Below are positions 44,955 to 58,588 of a stretch of DNA of 64,000 nucleotides, one piece after another. Each line of letters opens with the position of its first letter. Position 1 is the first letter of the stretch. The DNA is from Thinopyrum elongatum (lineage: Eukaryota > Streptophyta > Magnoliopsida > Poales > Poaceae). The stretch is taken from NCBI GenBank assembly GCA_011799875.1, contig CM022301.1:9009570-9073569 (forward strand). The letters are read 5' to 3'. A program made the translations under genes and the position numbers. A model generated the notes under the pieces. It did not search any database, had not been told where the DNA came from, and saw nothing but the letters and a program-made list of their open reading frames with translations.

Positions 44955-45350
44955 TGGGCTGAGAGCATACCACTTGTCGTGCTCTCAGCCGCTGTCGTAC
45001 GTCACGCTCTAGGCGCTCCTTCCGGATTTTGTTTGTTATTTCTACGCACACGTTTTCGGCTTTTTAGACTTTTTTGGGGTTTTCGGCTTTTTGGTTTTCC
45101 ACCTGTCTTTCTTAGCTTTTGGACAAAAAATATTCGTAAAAAAACTTTTTTGCGCGAAAAAAATCTATCAACATGGGATCTAGTTTTGAAGATCTCGATG
45201 TGAGTAACCAATGATGAAAACGGTTCGTGATTTGAACACACGGTTTAAGTGATAAAATGTTTTGAATAAACAGATCTATGAAAAAAGGAAAAACTCTCAG
45301 GTTGTGACAAGTGGTGCACTGCCACTTGTTGCAATCTGGGGAGGTGAGAG
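44955..45350. mobile_element. Possible Mutator-like MITE
   Basis: The left part (ctgagagcataccacttgtc) and right part (ctctcaggttgtgacaagtgg, near 45295-45315) are imperfect inverted repeats, each followed by its own small palindrome. The interior (gttttcggctttttggttttcc, gaaaaaaatctatcaacatg) is a familiar anonymous grass repeat. The target duplication was not resolved. Confidence 0.4.
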
Positions 45351-46485
45351 TGATATTTAGAAGGAGTACTTCTCAATTAGTGATTTCGCGAGATATAGGG
45401 GCGCCCCTAAGTAGCTGCAGCGCTTGAGGATTCTTAGCCGGGCCAAGCCCACGTACACGTATGGGTTAGGGGAGGGCCCTCACAATTTATTTGATATACG
45501 ATTAATATTTTTCAAATTCATGATTAACATTTTTTGGTAAAATACCTGTGTTTGAAAAAAAATCCGAATATGTGTTAAAAATATCAAATACGTGTTAAAA
45601 CATATTTAAATGCTATCAACATTTTTTTATAGTTGTACCAACATTTGTTTGACATTGCAAAAATATTTTTTTCCCAAACTAAAGTATTTCTTTCAGAGAT
45701 ATATGTATTTTTGTTTTTTGAAAGTAAAAAAAATGAGAAAATAAAAAAAATGAGACGAAGCGAATGAAAAGAAAATGAATCGAACCAATAACGGTATTGG
45801 GCCATTCTAGGCGAGGCAGGAGTCTATCTCGCTATGTGCGAGCTGTAGAAGCGCCTGTTAAGTGATCATTTCACGTTTGATGTCTAATAATGTTGGATAA
45901 CAAGGCTTAATGTCTTGCAGCTAAGCACGCTCGTGGGGCTTATATGGGCTGAATTCTCTGGCCCATTTTCTTCTTCTTTTTTATTTTTATAATAGGTAAA
46001 TTATATTCACAATAAAAATACATATTTGTGTGTTATAAATACTATACACACAAATTAAATAATTTATTTTATTAAAGTGTTCATGCATTTCTAGAAAATA
46101 CAAGTATTATTTTAGAAAATATTCATGTAACTAAAATAATGTTTATGCATTATAATAATGTTTGTATAATTTAAAAAGTCAACATATATAATAAAAATGT
46201 TAGTACTAGCATAATTTTTAAAACATTCATGTTTATAGTACAATATTCATTTACTACCTCTGCAACTAAAGACACCCATTTAAACCTCATGAGCATGTTC
46301 AGCTTTCTCATATGAATTATTCCTTTGTACCGTTCGTTGATAAGTGGGATTCACTGGTCATATTGACACATAATGACATTTCAAGGTCTTTTTATGAGAT
46401 TTGGCATTAAATTGTGGGTGGGTGGGGGGGGGGGGGGGGGGGGGTTCTGCAAGAAAGATGCTTCAGCCCAACCTAGTCATCGACA
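45351..46485. other. AT-rich repeat-like sequence with a long poly-G run
   Basis: 45480-45790 and 46000-46250 are AT-rich repeats with aaaatattcatg-type units. A G-run interrupted once covers about 46419-46445. No gene is seen. Confidence 0.5.
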
Positions 46486-47520
46486 GTGGCCCTGATGCAC
46501 CAGTTTTCAATATTTTTCAACTTACAACACCAAACTGCAAATGCTATACAACTTCACGTACCACCAATGTATTTACCTCTTAAATCATGCCCATATACCC
46601 CAGTGATTCATTATGCTAATGATACAATTATTGTTATGCCTACTATTGACAGCCCACTTCAGCATGTCAGAAACCTCATCCTACTTTGCCTAAAAAAAAG
46701 AAATCTCATCCTACATTTTGCTGCTTAGACTGGACTAAATATTAAATGCAACAAATTAGTGTTGGCCCCTATCAATGTATCCGATGCTCAAATTTAAAAC
46801 CTTATTAATATCTTAGGTTGTCAAAAAGGATCTTTCCCTTTCACTTACCTTGGACTTCCTCTGAACACATCATGACCCAAAACTAACAATTTCACCCCCA
46901 TTTATCAAACAATAGAAAGAAGACTTGTTGAGTGTTTCAGTGTTTTATCTTGTGATGGAAGGCCGCAGCAAATCAAATCTTTGTTTTCTTTCAGACCAAT
47001 CTTCTTCATGTGCTCCCTAGCAACGCCGATCACTAGTTATGACCAAATTAATAAATATCAAAAAACACTTTCTATGGAGAAAATTTGGACAATCATACAG
47101 TGGGTCTCCTCAATTTGCATAGGATAAAAGGTTTGCAAGCCCAAAAGGCACGGGGACTAGGCATCATGGATATAGAGATTCACAACAAAGCTTTGTTCAT
47201 AAAACTCTTGCATAGGTTCTTTAATTAGAAAAATTTGCCTTGGGTTAAACTTGTCTCGGAAGTTTATTATAGCATTGGCATCCACTAAAAAAGAGCGATA
47301 CTTTTGGTGGACGAATATGCTTAAGCTTATTCACATTTTCAAAGATCCTGCAACTTTCAAACTAGGCAACCCTAGCTTTGTCCTGTTTTGGCATGACTCT
47401 TGGTTGGAGCAACCCCTCTCTCAGAAATACCCTAAATTGCATTCTTTTGCAGTCAATGATAGATGCACCACGTGGATTTCGGAACATAGTTCTTGGTGCA
47501 ACCTATATACCATTTTAATT
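46486..47520 (+). pseudogene. LINE (non-LTR) reverse-transcriptase remnant
   Basis: Three broken plus-strand stretches follow the order of a plant L1-type LINE ORF2. HYANDTIIVMPTIDSP (about 46603-46650) is the catalytic YADD box with the first D changed to N. A later frame has FPFTYLGLPL (near 46838-46868). 47251-47490 has FWWTNMLKLIHIF, GNPSFVLFWHDSWL and PKLHSFAVND, the C-terminal region beyond the polymerase. Stops and frame changes separate them. The 5' part and the poly-A tail were not found. Confidence 0.75.
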
Positions 47521-47771
47521 TTTAATATAAAAATCAAACAATTCTGATTTTTGTGTGGCAAACATTGTCGAATGTTCTACTTACGTATGAAGTTTCGCAA
47601 GAAAATGACTTCAATGTTCTTCTAGACAAAACAAATTGCATCTTTAAAAATCTTGAATAGTAACTTTTATATAGATCATCAGCTTCACTAGTAAGTATTA
47701 ATAGCCAAAACTTGCAGGGCCTCAGCAGAGGTCGTGCAGACCACATCTGTTTTTGCTCGGGTTGATGAATA

Positions 47772-47924
47772 CTCCCTCCGTTCATAACTATAATATGTTT
47801 TGGATTGGATATTCCAATATGTAATACATATGGATTGAAATGGGTGAACAAACACAGCAAAACATGCCTATATACATCCGTTCAAAAAGAAGTTAGGACA
47901 TCTTATATTTGTGACCGGAGGGAG
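47772..47924. mobile_element. Stowaway MITE (Tc1/mariner), complete
   Basis: A 153-bp element with inverted ends (ctccctccgttcataact on the left; the right end reads gaccggagggag) and TA target duplications at 47770-47771 and 47925-47926. It lies about 250 bp downstream of the LINE remnant. Confidence 0.88.
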
Positions 47925-47926
47925 TA

Positions 47927-48244
47927 CTTTATAGTTGTTGTGAAATAAAATGCTCCACCAGTAAGTATTAATAACAAAAGTGATAGCCGTATCTTGAATA
48001 TAGTAGAATATATTATGTGGTTCCTATGATCTAGCATTGTATATCCGTCCCATGCCTGATCAAGTAACTTGTGTTCAAGTTGTGATAAAATCAGTAAGCT
48101 CATTTTTTTAATAGAAGGGCTAAACAGAATCAACCTTCTATATCTTCACAAGGACACATTATACATATATTTGAAACTGATATTTCAAATAAAAAAATAA
48201 AAAAATAGAAAAAAAGAAGATGCCAGAAAATATTTGGTAAATAC
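47927..48244. other. Unclassified AT-rich sequence
   Basis: Nothing recognisable; AT-rich with a poly-A/aataaaaaaat stretch at 48186-48220. Confidence 0.4.
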
Positions 48245-48418
48245 GAGAAATCACTCATGGAACAGGATCTGCATGATCACATCTAGGGTGAACCTTCACA
48301 GACAAACTTAAGCGCTCTGCAGATTCTCGCACTTCATGTGAAATCTTCTCCACTACTTCAAGACCACCTAACCTACTACGATATTTGTACTGAAGGTTAA
48401 GAAGCTCTCTTGTCGTGG
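48245..48418 (-). pseudogene. Truncated C-terminal coding tail, family unknown
   Basis: A minus-strand frame is open from the edge of LTR D for about 56 codons to a TGA at 48247-48245 and reads LGGLEVVEKISHEVRESAER, then LSVKVHPRCDHADPVP. The composition looks like a genuine protein C-terminus, cut off by the inserted LTR at 48419. I do not recognise the family. Confidence 0.35.
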
Positions 48419-48605
48419 TGTTTTCGCGGGGGGAGACGCGTCACGGCAGATGCCACGGGGGTGGCTTGAGGTGAGGGCAAGGCTGCCGTGGAGATCCGGG
48501 ATGGGTTTGGGCAAACAGCACGCGGTGGTTTAGCCAGTTTCGGGGCCCTCCGCAGGAGGTAACACCCCTAGTCCTGCATGTCTGGTGTATACATGGTGTA
48601 TATGT
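48419..48605 (-). repeat. LTR D, 3' part (downstream of the inserted copia element C)
   Basis: On the plus strand it starts tgttttcgcgggggg. On the minus strand the end reads ...gtgacgcgtctcc...gcgaaaaca, and contains ggactaggggtgttacctcc and ggagggccccgaaactgg, typical of the R-U5 portion of a Triticeae gypsy LTR. It continues at 58589 beyond element C. Confidence 0.6.
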
Positions 48606-50732
48606 TGTAGGGGAACGCGGCAGAAAACAAAAAAATTCTGACCTACGCACCAGCCCAGGACCACTATGGAGACTGCATACAAGGTTTGATCGTTTTCGTT
48701 ACCGACTCATAGCACAGCGGAAGTAGAGTCGATGACGATCGGCAGTGCAGATCCCCGCAGCTAGGATTTACAACCTCCCAACCGCGAGGATGTATACCCT
48801 CATCTGTCCCTTGGACAGCCCTTCGGGAGGCGGTCGGACAGTCCCTCGGACGGTATCGCGGATAGCCCTTCGGGAGGACCTTCAAAACTCGGACGGTCAC
48901 TCGGACAGCCCTTCGGGAGGACCCTCGAAACTCGGACAGCCCTTCGGGAGGCACTCTCGAACTAAGACCAAAACAACGATCTCTCTACAGAGTTGCACAC
49001 ATATGGTGTCATCTATCCGGCAGGGCTTCGCCATCCAGAACTAGTTCCTGCCGGAACCCAGACAGCCTTTCGGCTCTACGAAACTATTTTGCTGGGAGGG
49101 AGAGTGAAGCCAGAAAAGTCTATGGCATGTGTATGAGAGCAAGGATGAAGTTTGGGCAGCCCCCTCACCTCCTATTTATAGGAAAACCAAGGGGTAGGGG
49201 GGCACATGAAAAAACCCAAAATGCCCACACTTTATGTCACACATAAAGGGCATAAAGGGATGACAAGTGGAGCTCCATGGAGGAGCTGCACCCTTGAACG
49301 TCCCACCTTCATGGGGGCCCCCCAAAGGGGGTTCCTTGATCCCCAAGTCCTTCTAGAAGCCGTTTGGGGAAAGCTCTAAAAGGTGGCTTTCCATAAAGTA
49401 AACCAAAAATCACTTTCACTATTCATGAAGACATTTTTCTGCGTCCGATAAATCCCAAATTATTTCTGTGTGCCTAGAACAATTCTAGTACCCACTAAAG
49501 CAATTTTGAATGCATTCCGAAACAATTCCGGAACAATGTTTTTCTTGAGCGAAAAGCTACTACAGCGGTTCCGGCTGCTCCGGAACATTACCGGTTTTTA
49601 TCCCGGAAAATTCCCAGAAGTTTCCAAAATGATTCTGGCACCCTCCAAGAATTATCAGGCATGTGTCGAAACCAATTTGACTTAATGGTATCCCCTGAAA
49701 CAACTTTTCAGTTTTATCGGAACTCATCCGGTGACCTCTCTCTTCGGAACTTTTCCGCTGTCTCCGAAACTTTTTTCGGAGACTTTCTCTCAGACTCCCT
49801 GTCTAGTATTCAGCAGATAGATGACCCTTAAGCGTGTGACCCTATAGGTTCGGTGAAGTATAGACATAACCCGGAACCCCTTCCGATCAATGTTCAACAT
49901 CGGAGCCGTGGACACCCATATTGACCCCTATACCCACACGAATGAATATTCGAGTGAACCTCCAGTTGCTGTGTGCTATTCATGTTGCTTCGCGATATGT
50001 TACAAATACCCGAGGTGAGACATGCTGGCATCCCTGTGGATCAACAACTTGTCCACTATGCCAGTTACCTCGTTACCGGTATTGTTCTCTTTTCTCGTTA
50101 CCGTATTCCGGCATCCCCATGATCAAATCACAAAGTGTCTGGCCAGACGATGATGGATACCATAACACCGAGAGAGCCCAGAGATATCTCTCCATCGTCG
50201 GAGGAGCAAATCCCAATCTTGAGCTATCAAGTTACTTGACATAATTTTCCATGAACCCGTAAGCCGCTGTAATAGCCACCCATTTACGGATGACGTTTAA
50301 CAAACCCCAAAGTTCATGAAGCAAGCATGAAGAAACTCGATACTCTCATGGTCTAAGGAATCATGCAAACGTTAACCATCTCTGTGTTATTAACCATTAA
50401 CTTGTGATGAAAGTATCTCAAAGCATAACATCAATTCGGGTCGATTCAGCACAAATGTTCTTCCAACATTGTGCCCTCAAAGTTGCTGGCATAGACATGC
50501 CCATGATTGGGAAAAAATAATCCTCATGCAACACTTGAGCTAGTCTTAGAGGCATGACTAGGAATACATTTTACCGTTTATTATTCCACACGTGCACATG
50601 GGTTTTGCCCAGAGCCTTTATGGATATACGGGCTTGGGAACCACAGCAGTTATAGCATAGAACATAAACATAATTATGAACTTGGAGATAAATAATATCA
50701 TTTATTATTGCCTCTAGGGCATATCTCCTACA
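48606..50732 (-). repeat. 3' LTR of copia element C
   Basis: 2127 bp, tgtaggggaacgcgg to atatctcctaca on the plus strand. TG...CA ends, a TATA-like tcctataaatagg (minus, about 49170-49182) and the tccgaggg repeat block (48800-48950) are as in the other family LTRs. Confidence 0.88.
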
Positions 50733-53700
50733 GACGCCCACTTGCACTAGAGTCAATAATCTAGTTAATGCTAATGCACTTTACACCTATGGCATACTGG
50801 TGTAAAATATGCTTGGCATGTGGTATAGCCTGATGTCCAACGGATCTGACAACTTCAGCTCCGTGTGTATCTCTGCATATCCTCGCGTTTTCACGCTTTC
50901 ACAAATTCATATTTTGTGCGGACTTGGCTTTGTATATGTGTGAATCATTGGTCGAAACCTGATTCCTCAGACTGAGTTATGGAGCAACTATCTGCAATAG
51001 TGTCTCATTGACCAAAGCCTTCTTGGAACCATACTAAGTTCATGAATGAACTATATGATTCAACAACTTCTTTATCGCTTCCAAAGCGTCAACATACTTA
51101 GCCTTTGTTATAGAATTCACCACAGTAGCCTGTTTGGAACAATTTCCAACTACAGTGCCACCATATTGTGTATTACACAAAACCCTTAATTTAAATCGAA
51201 AATCGCATGGAGCATTGATGAAGACCGTATCGATGTAATTACTTACAACGAGCACTTCATAATATCTGCTTGCGAGAAACCATGTCATCAGTACTGCTCT
51301 AGTACTCAATGACATCTTTCGCTGTTGTCCCATGATCAGTACTTTCGATCACTTTGGTATCTATACTCGCAACAACTTTGGAGTATTGGACATATCTGGT
51401 TGTTTTTACATACCATGGAATACATGATCAATCCACACACGAAGGTGTACGGAATCTCTATCATGTATTTTACTCATCAGTGTTTTTGGGACACCGAGTC
51501 TTGCAAAACTCTTTCCATGTGACTTCGACAAGAATCACTCCTTGGCGTTTTAAATGCTAAATTTTTTTAGCATCTTGTCAATATGTATTCATTGCTTACC
51601 CCCCATTAGGTAAATCTATCTCCAGAGACCATTATGCCTAATATCAAGGCTATTTAGCCCAAGCACTTCATCGAAAATCTATTTTCAAATGAAGTCCTAA
51701 TTTGTGTCAAGAAATTTATTTCCAATTAACAATGTGTCAAGTACAAACGGTTTTTAGAAATATTATCATGCTCCCACTTACTTTCTTGAACCACAAGCAT
51801 CTTCGATACCCATTTGATGAAGTCAAACTTTTTTGACCATTTCATCAAAAACGAAGATTCCAACTCCATTTTGCTCTCTTCTGTCCATTGCTGGAACTCT
51901 GAAGTTTGCATACTTACTAGCATCCTCTGTACTGACAAAATACCTTGGACTGTAACACATGCAAGTCCTTGGTTTCATTTCCATCAGATAGAAATCCTTT
52001 CGTCATCCTTGTTTCATATCTCATGAATTGAAATATGTATTAATTGCTAGTTCAACCAGAACCGACTTTAAGCATCGCTACGATGAAACAACCTCATCGT
52101 AGTCAACTTCTTGAACTTGTTATTGCAACAAATCAAGCTTTATGGATAAAACATTTTTATCCATATCAGTCTTTAGTTCCATAAATATTCGTTAGACCCT
52201 AAGTCTTCCGAAAGGTGTATCAAGATTTTAATCTTGAATCACTTATATGGAAACTATCTCGGATTGTATTGGCATTTAGCCAATTCCGAAGTCAGGGCCC
52301 ATCAACGCTTCCTTGTGTATCATAGGTATACTGTTGTCTAACAACAATATCTCATTTGCGCACCTGAGAGGTTTGCACGAGCTTTGCCTACGTTGTTCAG
52401 CTCCAAGTTCGACCGAAGTCCATACATCTCATGTAGAGGCTTCCGTATCAGTCACAGTAGGAAACTCTGGAATCACTTCCAAGGTTCCTTTCCTTTGATC
52501 TGATGACGAAGATACTTGTTATCTCGTCGAGTTGCACTGTCCTCCCACTCAACCTTTTGCAAGAACTATTCTCTTTGAAAGCATACCGTTTTGTGGCAAA
52601 ATCCTTTACCTCGGTATAGTGGTGGGGGAATACCCAATGACTTGGGATAACTTACAAAGTAGCACCTGTCTGATTTGGAATAGGTTTGTAACCTTTTACA
52701 CAAGCCCCATATTCCAAATGTTAAGAAAAGATATAACATGGTTGGGCGTACAATCCCATGGCGTCATTTCAACAGATCCGATGGAGCTCTTTTCAGTGTA
52801 AAAGCCACAGTCTCTAAAGCATCACTTTAAAAGGGATAATGGCAAATTTATTTATGTCATCTTTGATCTTACCATGTCATGAATGGTTCGATTACATCTT
52901 CACGGACTTTCCACTTGCAGTGGTGTTCTGGGAGGTGCAAGTTATGAAACGCCTTTCACAATTCATCAGACATTCGCTAAACTTGTAACTCAAATATTCC
53001 TTTCTGCAATTGAATTGTAGAAACATAATTTTCTTGTTACAATAACTTCTACTTCATTTTTGAAAACCTTTCGAATGATTTCAAAAGATCCAGACTTACG
53101 TCTCATCAAGTAAATATCCATATATCTACTTGAGTCATTTGCCGCCTACAGCAACGGTGGCCTCCCAACCAATCCGTCGCCAGAGTGGCACCTCGACAGC
53201 GGTGCCTCCTCCCACATCACCGGCAATCCAGGTAACCTTACCTCATCTAGTTCTTCTTTAAACCATGTACCTACTAGCATTCTTGTTGGCAATGGTCACC
53301 ATATTCCCGTCACGGCCACCGGCTCTGTTGCTCTTCCCCCACACGACTTCCGCCTTACAAACGTTCTCGTTTCTCCACACGTAGTCACCAGTCTTATTTC
53401 CGTTCGCAAGTTCACTAAAGAAAATTCTTGTTCCGTTGAGTTTTACCCTTGTGGTTTTCTTGTGAAGGATCTTCGAATACGGCGGGTTCTCATGATCTCC
53501 ATTAGCAACGGCGACCTCTACCCTTTCGTTGGCAATAAAGCGACACCGGCGTCCGCTCTCCTCGCCACCACATCAAATGATAGATAAATCCACTACTAAC
53601 AACATTTATCGGACTACACACAACAAATGTATGATCACCATTAAGTTTGTTGTTCGTTCCTTATGGCCTGTGAACGGTATTTCAGTCACTTCACTTTTCG

Positions 53701-56448
53701 GAGGAAAGTTGCAAGTGTCAGATGATTCAAAATCAAACGACTTCAAAATCCATCATAATGGAATTTTCCATGTGGGTTTCTCCAATGTGACCAAATGCAG
53801 TGCCACACATATGTGGAATTCTTTTAGTCTTGCGACATTTAGCGTCAGTGTTATGGTTGTATCATATTTCCATCAATATTCATAACATACATCCCATCTT
53901 GGATGGAAGCATGGCCCTTCATGTTATTCATAATACTGAACAACAATTGCTGTTTTTATGAACAACTCTTTTGCAACAAACATTGTGCAATGGGCTAGAG
54001 TGTATGAAACTCTAAAATGAATTATGAAAGTAAACACAGAGGTAATATATTATTATCATTATTCATAACATACATCTTATTCATAATGAAAGTATGGCCC
54101 TTATGTTATTCATAACACCGAACATAAAAGGTTCTCTTATGAACAACCTTCTTGCAAGATACCTTATGCAAAGGGCTAGAGTGTATGAAACTCTAAAATG
54201 AATTATGAAAGTAAACACATAGGTAATACCCCGATGGAAGGTATAGTAACTTTTACTATGTTCCCAGCCCGTTTCAAAACCTCATTCCTGGCTAGTCTTT
54301 TAGGCCATAGTAGTTCTTACATCGAGTTGCAACAGAATGCAATCGAGCGGGTATCTTTGTGATTAACTCACAATACCCAAGAATCAGTGATTAACATGTT
54401 TAACCATAATTCCCAAGAACTATATCTTTGACTAGCCTTCTATACATCAAAAACTTGTATGAGATTCATACATGAGCTGGATATTCCAGTCTTCTTTCCT
54501 TTAGCCTTTATACTTCTAACAGTTTAACTTTCAGTATTTCTCCTACTCTCAGAAGAAGCACCCAACTTAAGAGTGGTGTTAGCCCCGGACTTCCAAGGCG
54601 TGAAAGTTTCACTATCACCCTTCGGACACTTCCTTTCTCTTTAAGTTGTTGTTTTATTCACCATCATCATATGACAGGCGTTCTTCTGGATCCCTTTCCC
54701 AACAGTCAAATGCATAGTAAACAGTTTTACTAATACTTGCAAACAAACATTGCTTTGTTTGTATCTGAAAATGATTTTCAGTTCCATGAATATCATATAA
54801 CTATCCCAACTTTCGAAGTTCAGGTCTCATGGAAGCAAACATATTTCACTTGACCGTAACGGAATTTTAGCTTTTGGATCGAAGGACGAGAGTCACATCA
54901 TCCATAGCATTAGCGGGAGAATACCGAAAGTATGCGATAGGACAAAATCCTTCTCGGCACTCTTGAGGACAATCCTCATATTACGTTAGCAACCGTAAAG
55001 TTTTAACCAGATATTTAACAGCTATTCAATTTTAAAAGGGAATGTGGAAACGCGAGACATTATTCTACAACTATTTATCAAAACACACTTAGACAGTGTT
55101 CAAAATTAATTGCACTGAGAATTTAAACAAGTTAATTCTGCAGTGCGCTCCCACTCAAAGCAATATCTCTCATAATTGATTGTGAGTGATACAAGATCCA
55201 CATTTCAATTCAACGCCATTGATGTGGACATCACTGATGACGAGAATTTCAATTGGTGGGCAAACATGCCGATCACATCTCTATGTGACTCATGTTCATC
55301 TTTTGATGGGCATGTTCCGAGCCCATGACTGTCATGTCTGAACGTCAAAGACGACCAAGTGATCTTGCTGCGAGGTCTGAACTCACCCACCTCACACATC
55401 CCTAATCGTTCGTACCCATGTGGACATGGCACACCCCGAAAAGTTAGGTGCCGTGACGGTGCTACACTTGGGAGAACACTATCAACTTTCATATTTTTGT
55501 GAGAGATCACCCTAATAAAAAGCGACTACCGCGCAATTAAGAAGGGTGCATCACAAGGGATAAACATCTCAGGCAATTCATAATAGCATGATATGGTATA
55601 GCCCTTTCTGACGGAGAAGTCTTGTACTTCTTCGTCTTCGGCATTCGCGTCGGTGTTCACCTTCGTGAAGATTGCCACCACCTTGTCGATGCACCAGATA
55701 ATATTGATATCTCTATAGCTAATAAAATAAGTGCATTACTAAAGGTTGACACGCAGGTCATTAAAGTGACAATCATATGGCTCCAGCCATCATGCCGAAT
55801 CATGACATGCAGGTCATGTTAATCAATCTACATTATATAGTCATCTCATACATAATCAAATTATTATGAGCACTGCTATACCACATCACATGCACATGCA
55901 AACCATCCTGCAAAACCAAGTTAGACGCCTCTAATCGGTTCAGCAAAAACTTGTTTTACGTGGCTTCTAAGGTTTCGAAACAAACCGAAGCTACCAACGT
56001 CCATCATCAAGCATGATTATCCAAGTCGCTAGATTAACATTGCGGGGTGTATGAAACACAAGATAATAAAATCTCGAGCCCCATACTGAACTTTGTCATA
56101 CGCATGACCCCCGTGCAGATCATATCAGCATTGCCCTTTCATCTGCGAAATTTCATCTTTCTTTTTAACTATGGTGGAATTTAATGAACTGTTAGCACTT
56201 CGTTGATCAATCAGGATCGCGGATTGCTAGAACATTGAAACTCCACCATGCTGTTATCAAGATCAGAAATTTGCAAATTCCAGGGAAGCAACAAGAACAT
56301 CGGGTAACAGATTTCATCTGCTACCCGCACAAATAATTTTCTATAATAGAACTCATCTACTACCTAATTATATTGTGCAACACCCATACATCTCTATGTA
56401 TTCTAGATCGCAACCTGCATCTACGCATAGCATGGCTCATGATGCCAC
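50733..56448 (-). pseudogene. Internal region of element C with decayed gag-pol
   Basis: The primer-binding-like site is at 56434-56447 (minus: tggcatcatgagcc) and the polypurine tract at about 50733-50747 (minus: gtgcaagtgggcgtc). No long frame remains, but fragments in the right order are seen on the minus strand: a reverse-transcriptase-like EVDYDEVVSS around 52085-52115 and an RNase H-like SKQATVVNSITKAKYVDALE at 51075-51135, equivalent to the better preserved copy at 6-308. The leader part (54965-56448) matches element B. Other open frames here are too degenerate to name. It is non-functional. Confidence 0.75.
53141..53587 (+). pseudogene. Antisense piece of another Ty1-copia polyprotein inside element C
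   Basis: A plus-strand frame is open for 148 codons up to a TAA at 53585-53587. It carries the aspartic-protease signature WHLDSGASSHITGNPGNLT and continues into the GAG-pre-integrase region (FRLTNVLVSPHVVTSLISVR, GDLYPFVG). The orientation is opposite to the host element, and it has no LTRs of its own. It is a fragment starting and ending within the protein. The surrounding element C sequence has decayed much more, so the piece looks younger or better preserved. Confidence 0.85.
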
Positions 56449-58588
56449 TGTAAGGGTAACACAGCAGAAAACAAAAAAATTCTGACCTACCCACTAGCCC
56501 AGGACCACTATGGAGACTGCATACAAGGTTTGATCTTTTTCTTTACCAACTTGTAGCGCAGCGGAAGTAGATTCAATGACGATCGGCGGTGCAGATCCCC
56601 ACAGCTAGGATTTACAACCTCCCAACCGCGAGGATGTATACCCTCATCTGTCCCTTGGACAGCCCTCCGGGAGGCGGTCGGACAGTCCCTCGGACGGTGT
56701 TGCGGACAAGCCCTTTGAGAGGACCTTCGAAACTCGAACGGTCACTCGGACAGCCCTTCGGGAGGACCCTCGAAACTCGGACAGTCACTCAGACAGCCCT
56801 TCGGGAGGCACTCTCGAACTAAGACCGAAACAACGATCTCTCTACAGAGTTGCACACATACGGTGTCATCTATCCGGCAGGGCTTTGCCGTCCAGAACTA
56901 GTTCCTGCCGGAACCCAGACAGCCTTTCGGCTCTACGAAACTATTTCGCTGGGAGGGAGAGAGAAGCCAGACAAGTCTATGGCATGTGTGTGAGAGCAAG
57001 GGTGAGATTTGGGCAGCCCCCTCACCTCCTATTTATAGGAAAACCAAGGGGTAGGGGGCACATGAAAAAACCCAATATGCCCACACTTTATGTCACACAT
57101 AAAGGGTATAAAGGGCATAAAGGGATGAGAAGTGGAGCTCCATGGAGGAGCTGCACCCTTGAAGGTCCCACCTTCATGGGGCCCCCCCAAAGGGGGTTCC
57201 TTGATCCCCAAGTCCTTCTAGAAGCCTTTTGGGGAAAGCCCTAAAAGGTGGCTTTCCATAAAGTAACCCAAAAATAACTTTCACTATTCACAAAGACATT
57301 TTTCAGCGTCCGATAAATCCCAAATTATTTTTGTGTGCCTAGAACAATTCCAGTACCCACTAAAATAATTTTGAATGAATTCCGAAATAATTCCGGAACA
57401 ATGTTTTTCTTCAGCGAAAAGCTACTACAGCGGTTCTGGCTGCTTCGGAACATTTCCGGTTTTTATCCCGGAAAATTCCCAGAAGTTTCCAGAATGATTC
57501 TGGCACCCTCCAAGAATTATCAGGCGTGTGTCAAAACCAATTTGACTTAATGGTATCCCCTGAAACAACTTTTCAGTTTTACCGGAACTCATCCGGTGAC
57601 CTCTCTCTTCGGAACTTTTCCGCTGTCTCCGAAACTTTTTCCAGAGACTTTCTCTCAGACTCCCTGTCTTGTATTCAGCAGATAGATGACCCTTAAGCGT
57701 GTGACCCTATAGGTTCGGTGAAGTATAGACATGACCCGGAACCCCTTCCGATCAATGATCAACATCGGAGCCGTGGACACCCATATTGACCCCCTATACC
57801 CACACGAATGAATATTCAAGTGAACCTCCAGTTGTCATGTGCTATTCCTGTTGCTTCGCGATATGTTACAAATACCCGAGGTGAGACATGTTGGCATCCC
57901 CGTGGATCAACAACTTGTCCACTATGCCAGTTACCTCGTTACCGGTATTGTTCTCTTTTCTCGTTACCGTGTTCCGGCATCCCCGTGATCAAATCACAAA
58001 GTGTCTGGCCAGACGATTATGGATACCATAACACCGAGAGGGCCCAAAGATATCTCTCCATCGTCGGAGGAGCAAATCCCAAGCTTGTGCTATCAAGTTA
58101 CTTGACATACTTTTCCATGAACTCTTAAGCCGCCGTAATAGCCCCCCATTTACGGATGACGTAGAACAAACCCCAAAGTTCATGAAGCAAGCATGATACT
58201 CTCATGGTCTAAGGAATCATGCAAACGTTAACCATCTCTGTGTTATTAACCATTAACTTGTGACGAAAGTATCTCATAGCATAACATGAATTCGGGTCGA
58301 TTCAACACAAATGTTCTACCAACATTGTGCCCTCAAAGTTGCCGGCATAGACATGCCCATGATTGGGAAAAAATAATCATCATGCAACACTTGAGCTAGT
58401 CTTAGAGGCATGACTAGGAATACATTTTACCGTTTATTATTCCACACGTGCACATGGATTTTTCCCAGAGCCTTTATGGATATACGGGCTCGGGAACCAC
58501 AACAGTTATAGCATGGAACATAAACATAATTATGAACTTGGAGATAAATAATATCATTTATTATTGCCTCTAGGGCATATCTCCTACA
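56449..58588 (-). repeat. 5' LTR of copia element C
   Basis: 2140 bp, tgtaagggtaacacagc to atatctcctaca on the plus strand. It aligns throughout with 48606-50732 with scattered substitutions and a few small indels. Confidence 0.88.

Larger units (their letters stand above)
48606..58588 (-). mobile_element. Full-length Ty1-copia element C (BARE/Angela-related)
   Basis: The 9983-bp element has two LTRs, a primer-binding-like site next to the 5' LTR and a polypurine tract next to the 3' LTR. The flanking pentamers tatgt (48601-48605) and tatga (58589-58593) are a 5-bp target duplication with one mismatch. The coding region is badly decayed. It belongs to the same family as elements A and B at the left of the window and is inserted in LTR D. 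Confidence 0.88.

Noticed and set aside
46419..46445. Long poly-G run as a functional signal
   Set aside because: Homopolymer runs of this kind are common slippage or sequencing artefacts; similar runs occur near 11840 and 1948.
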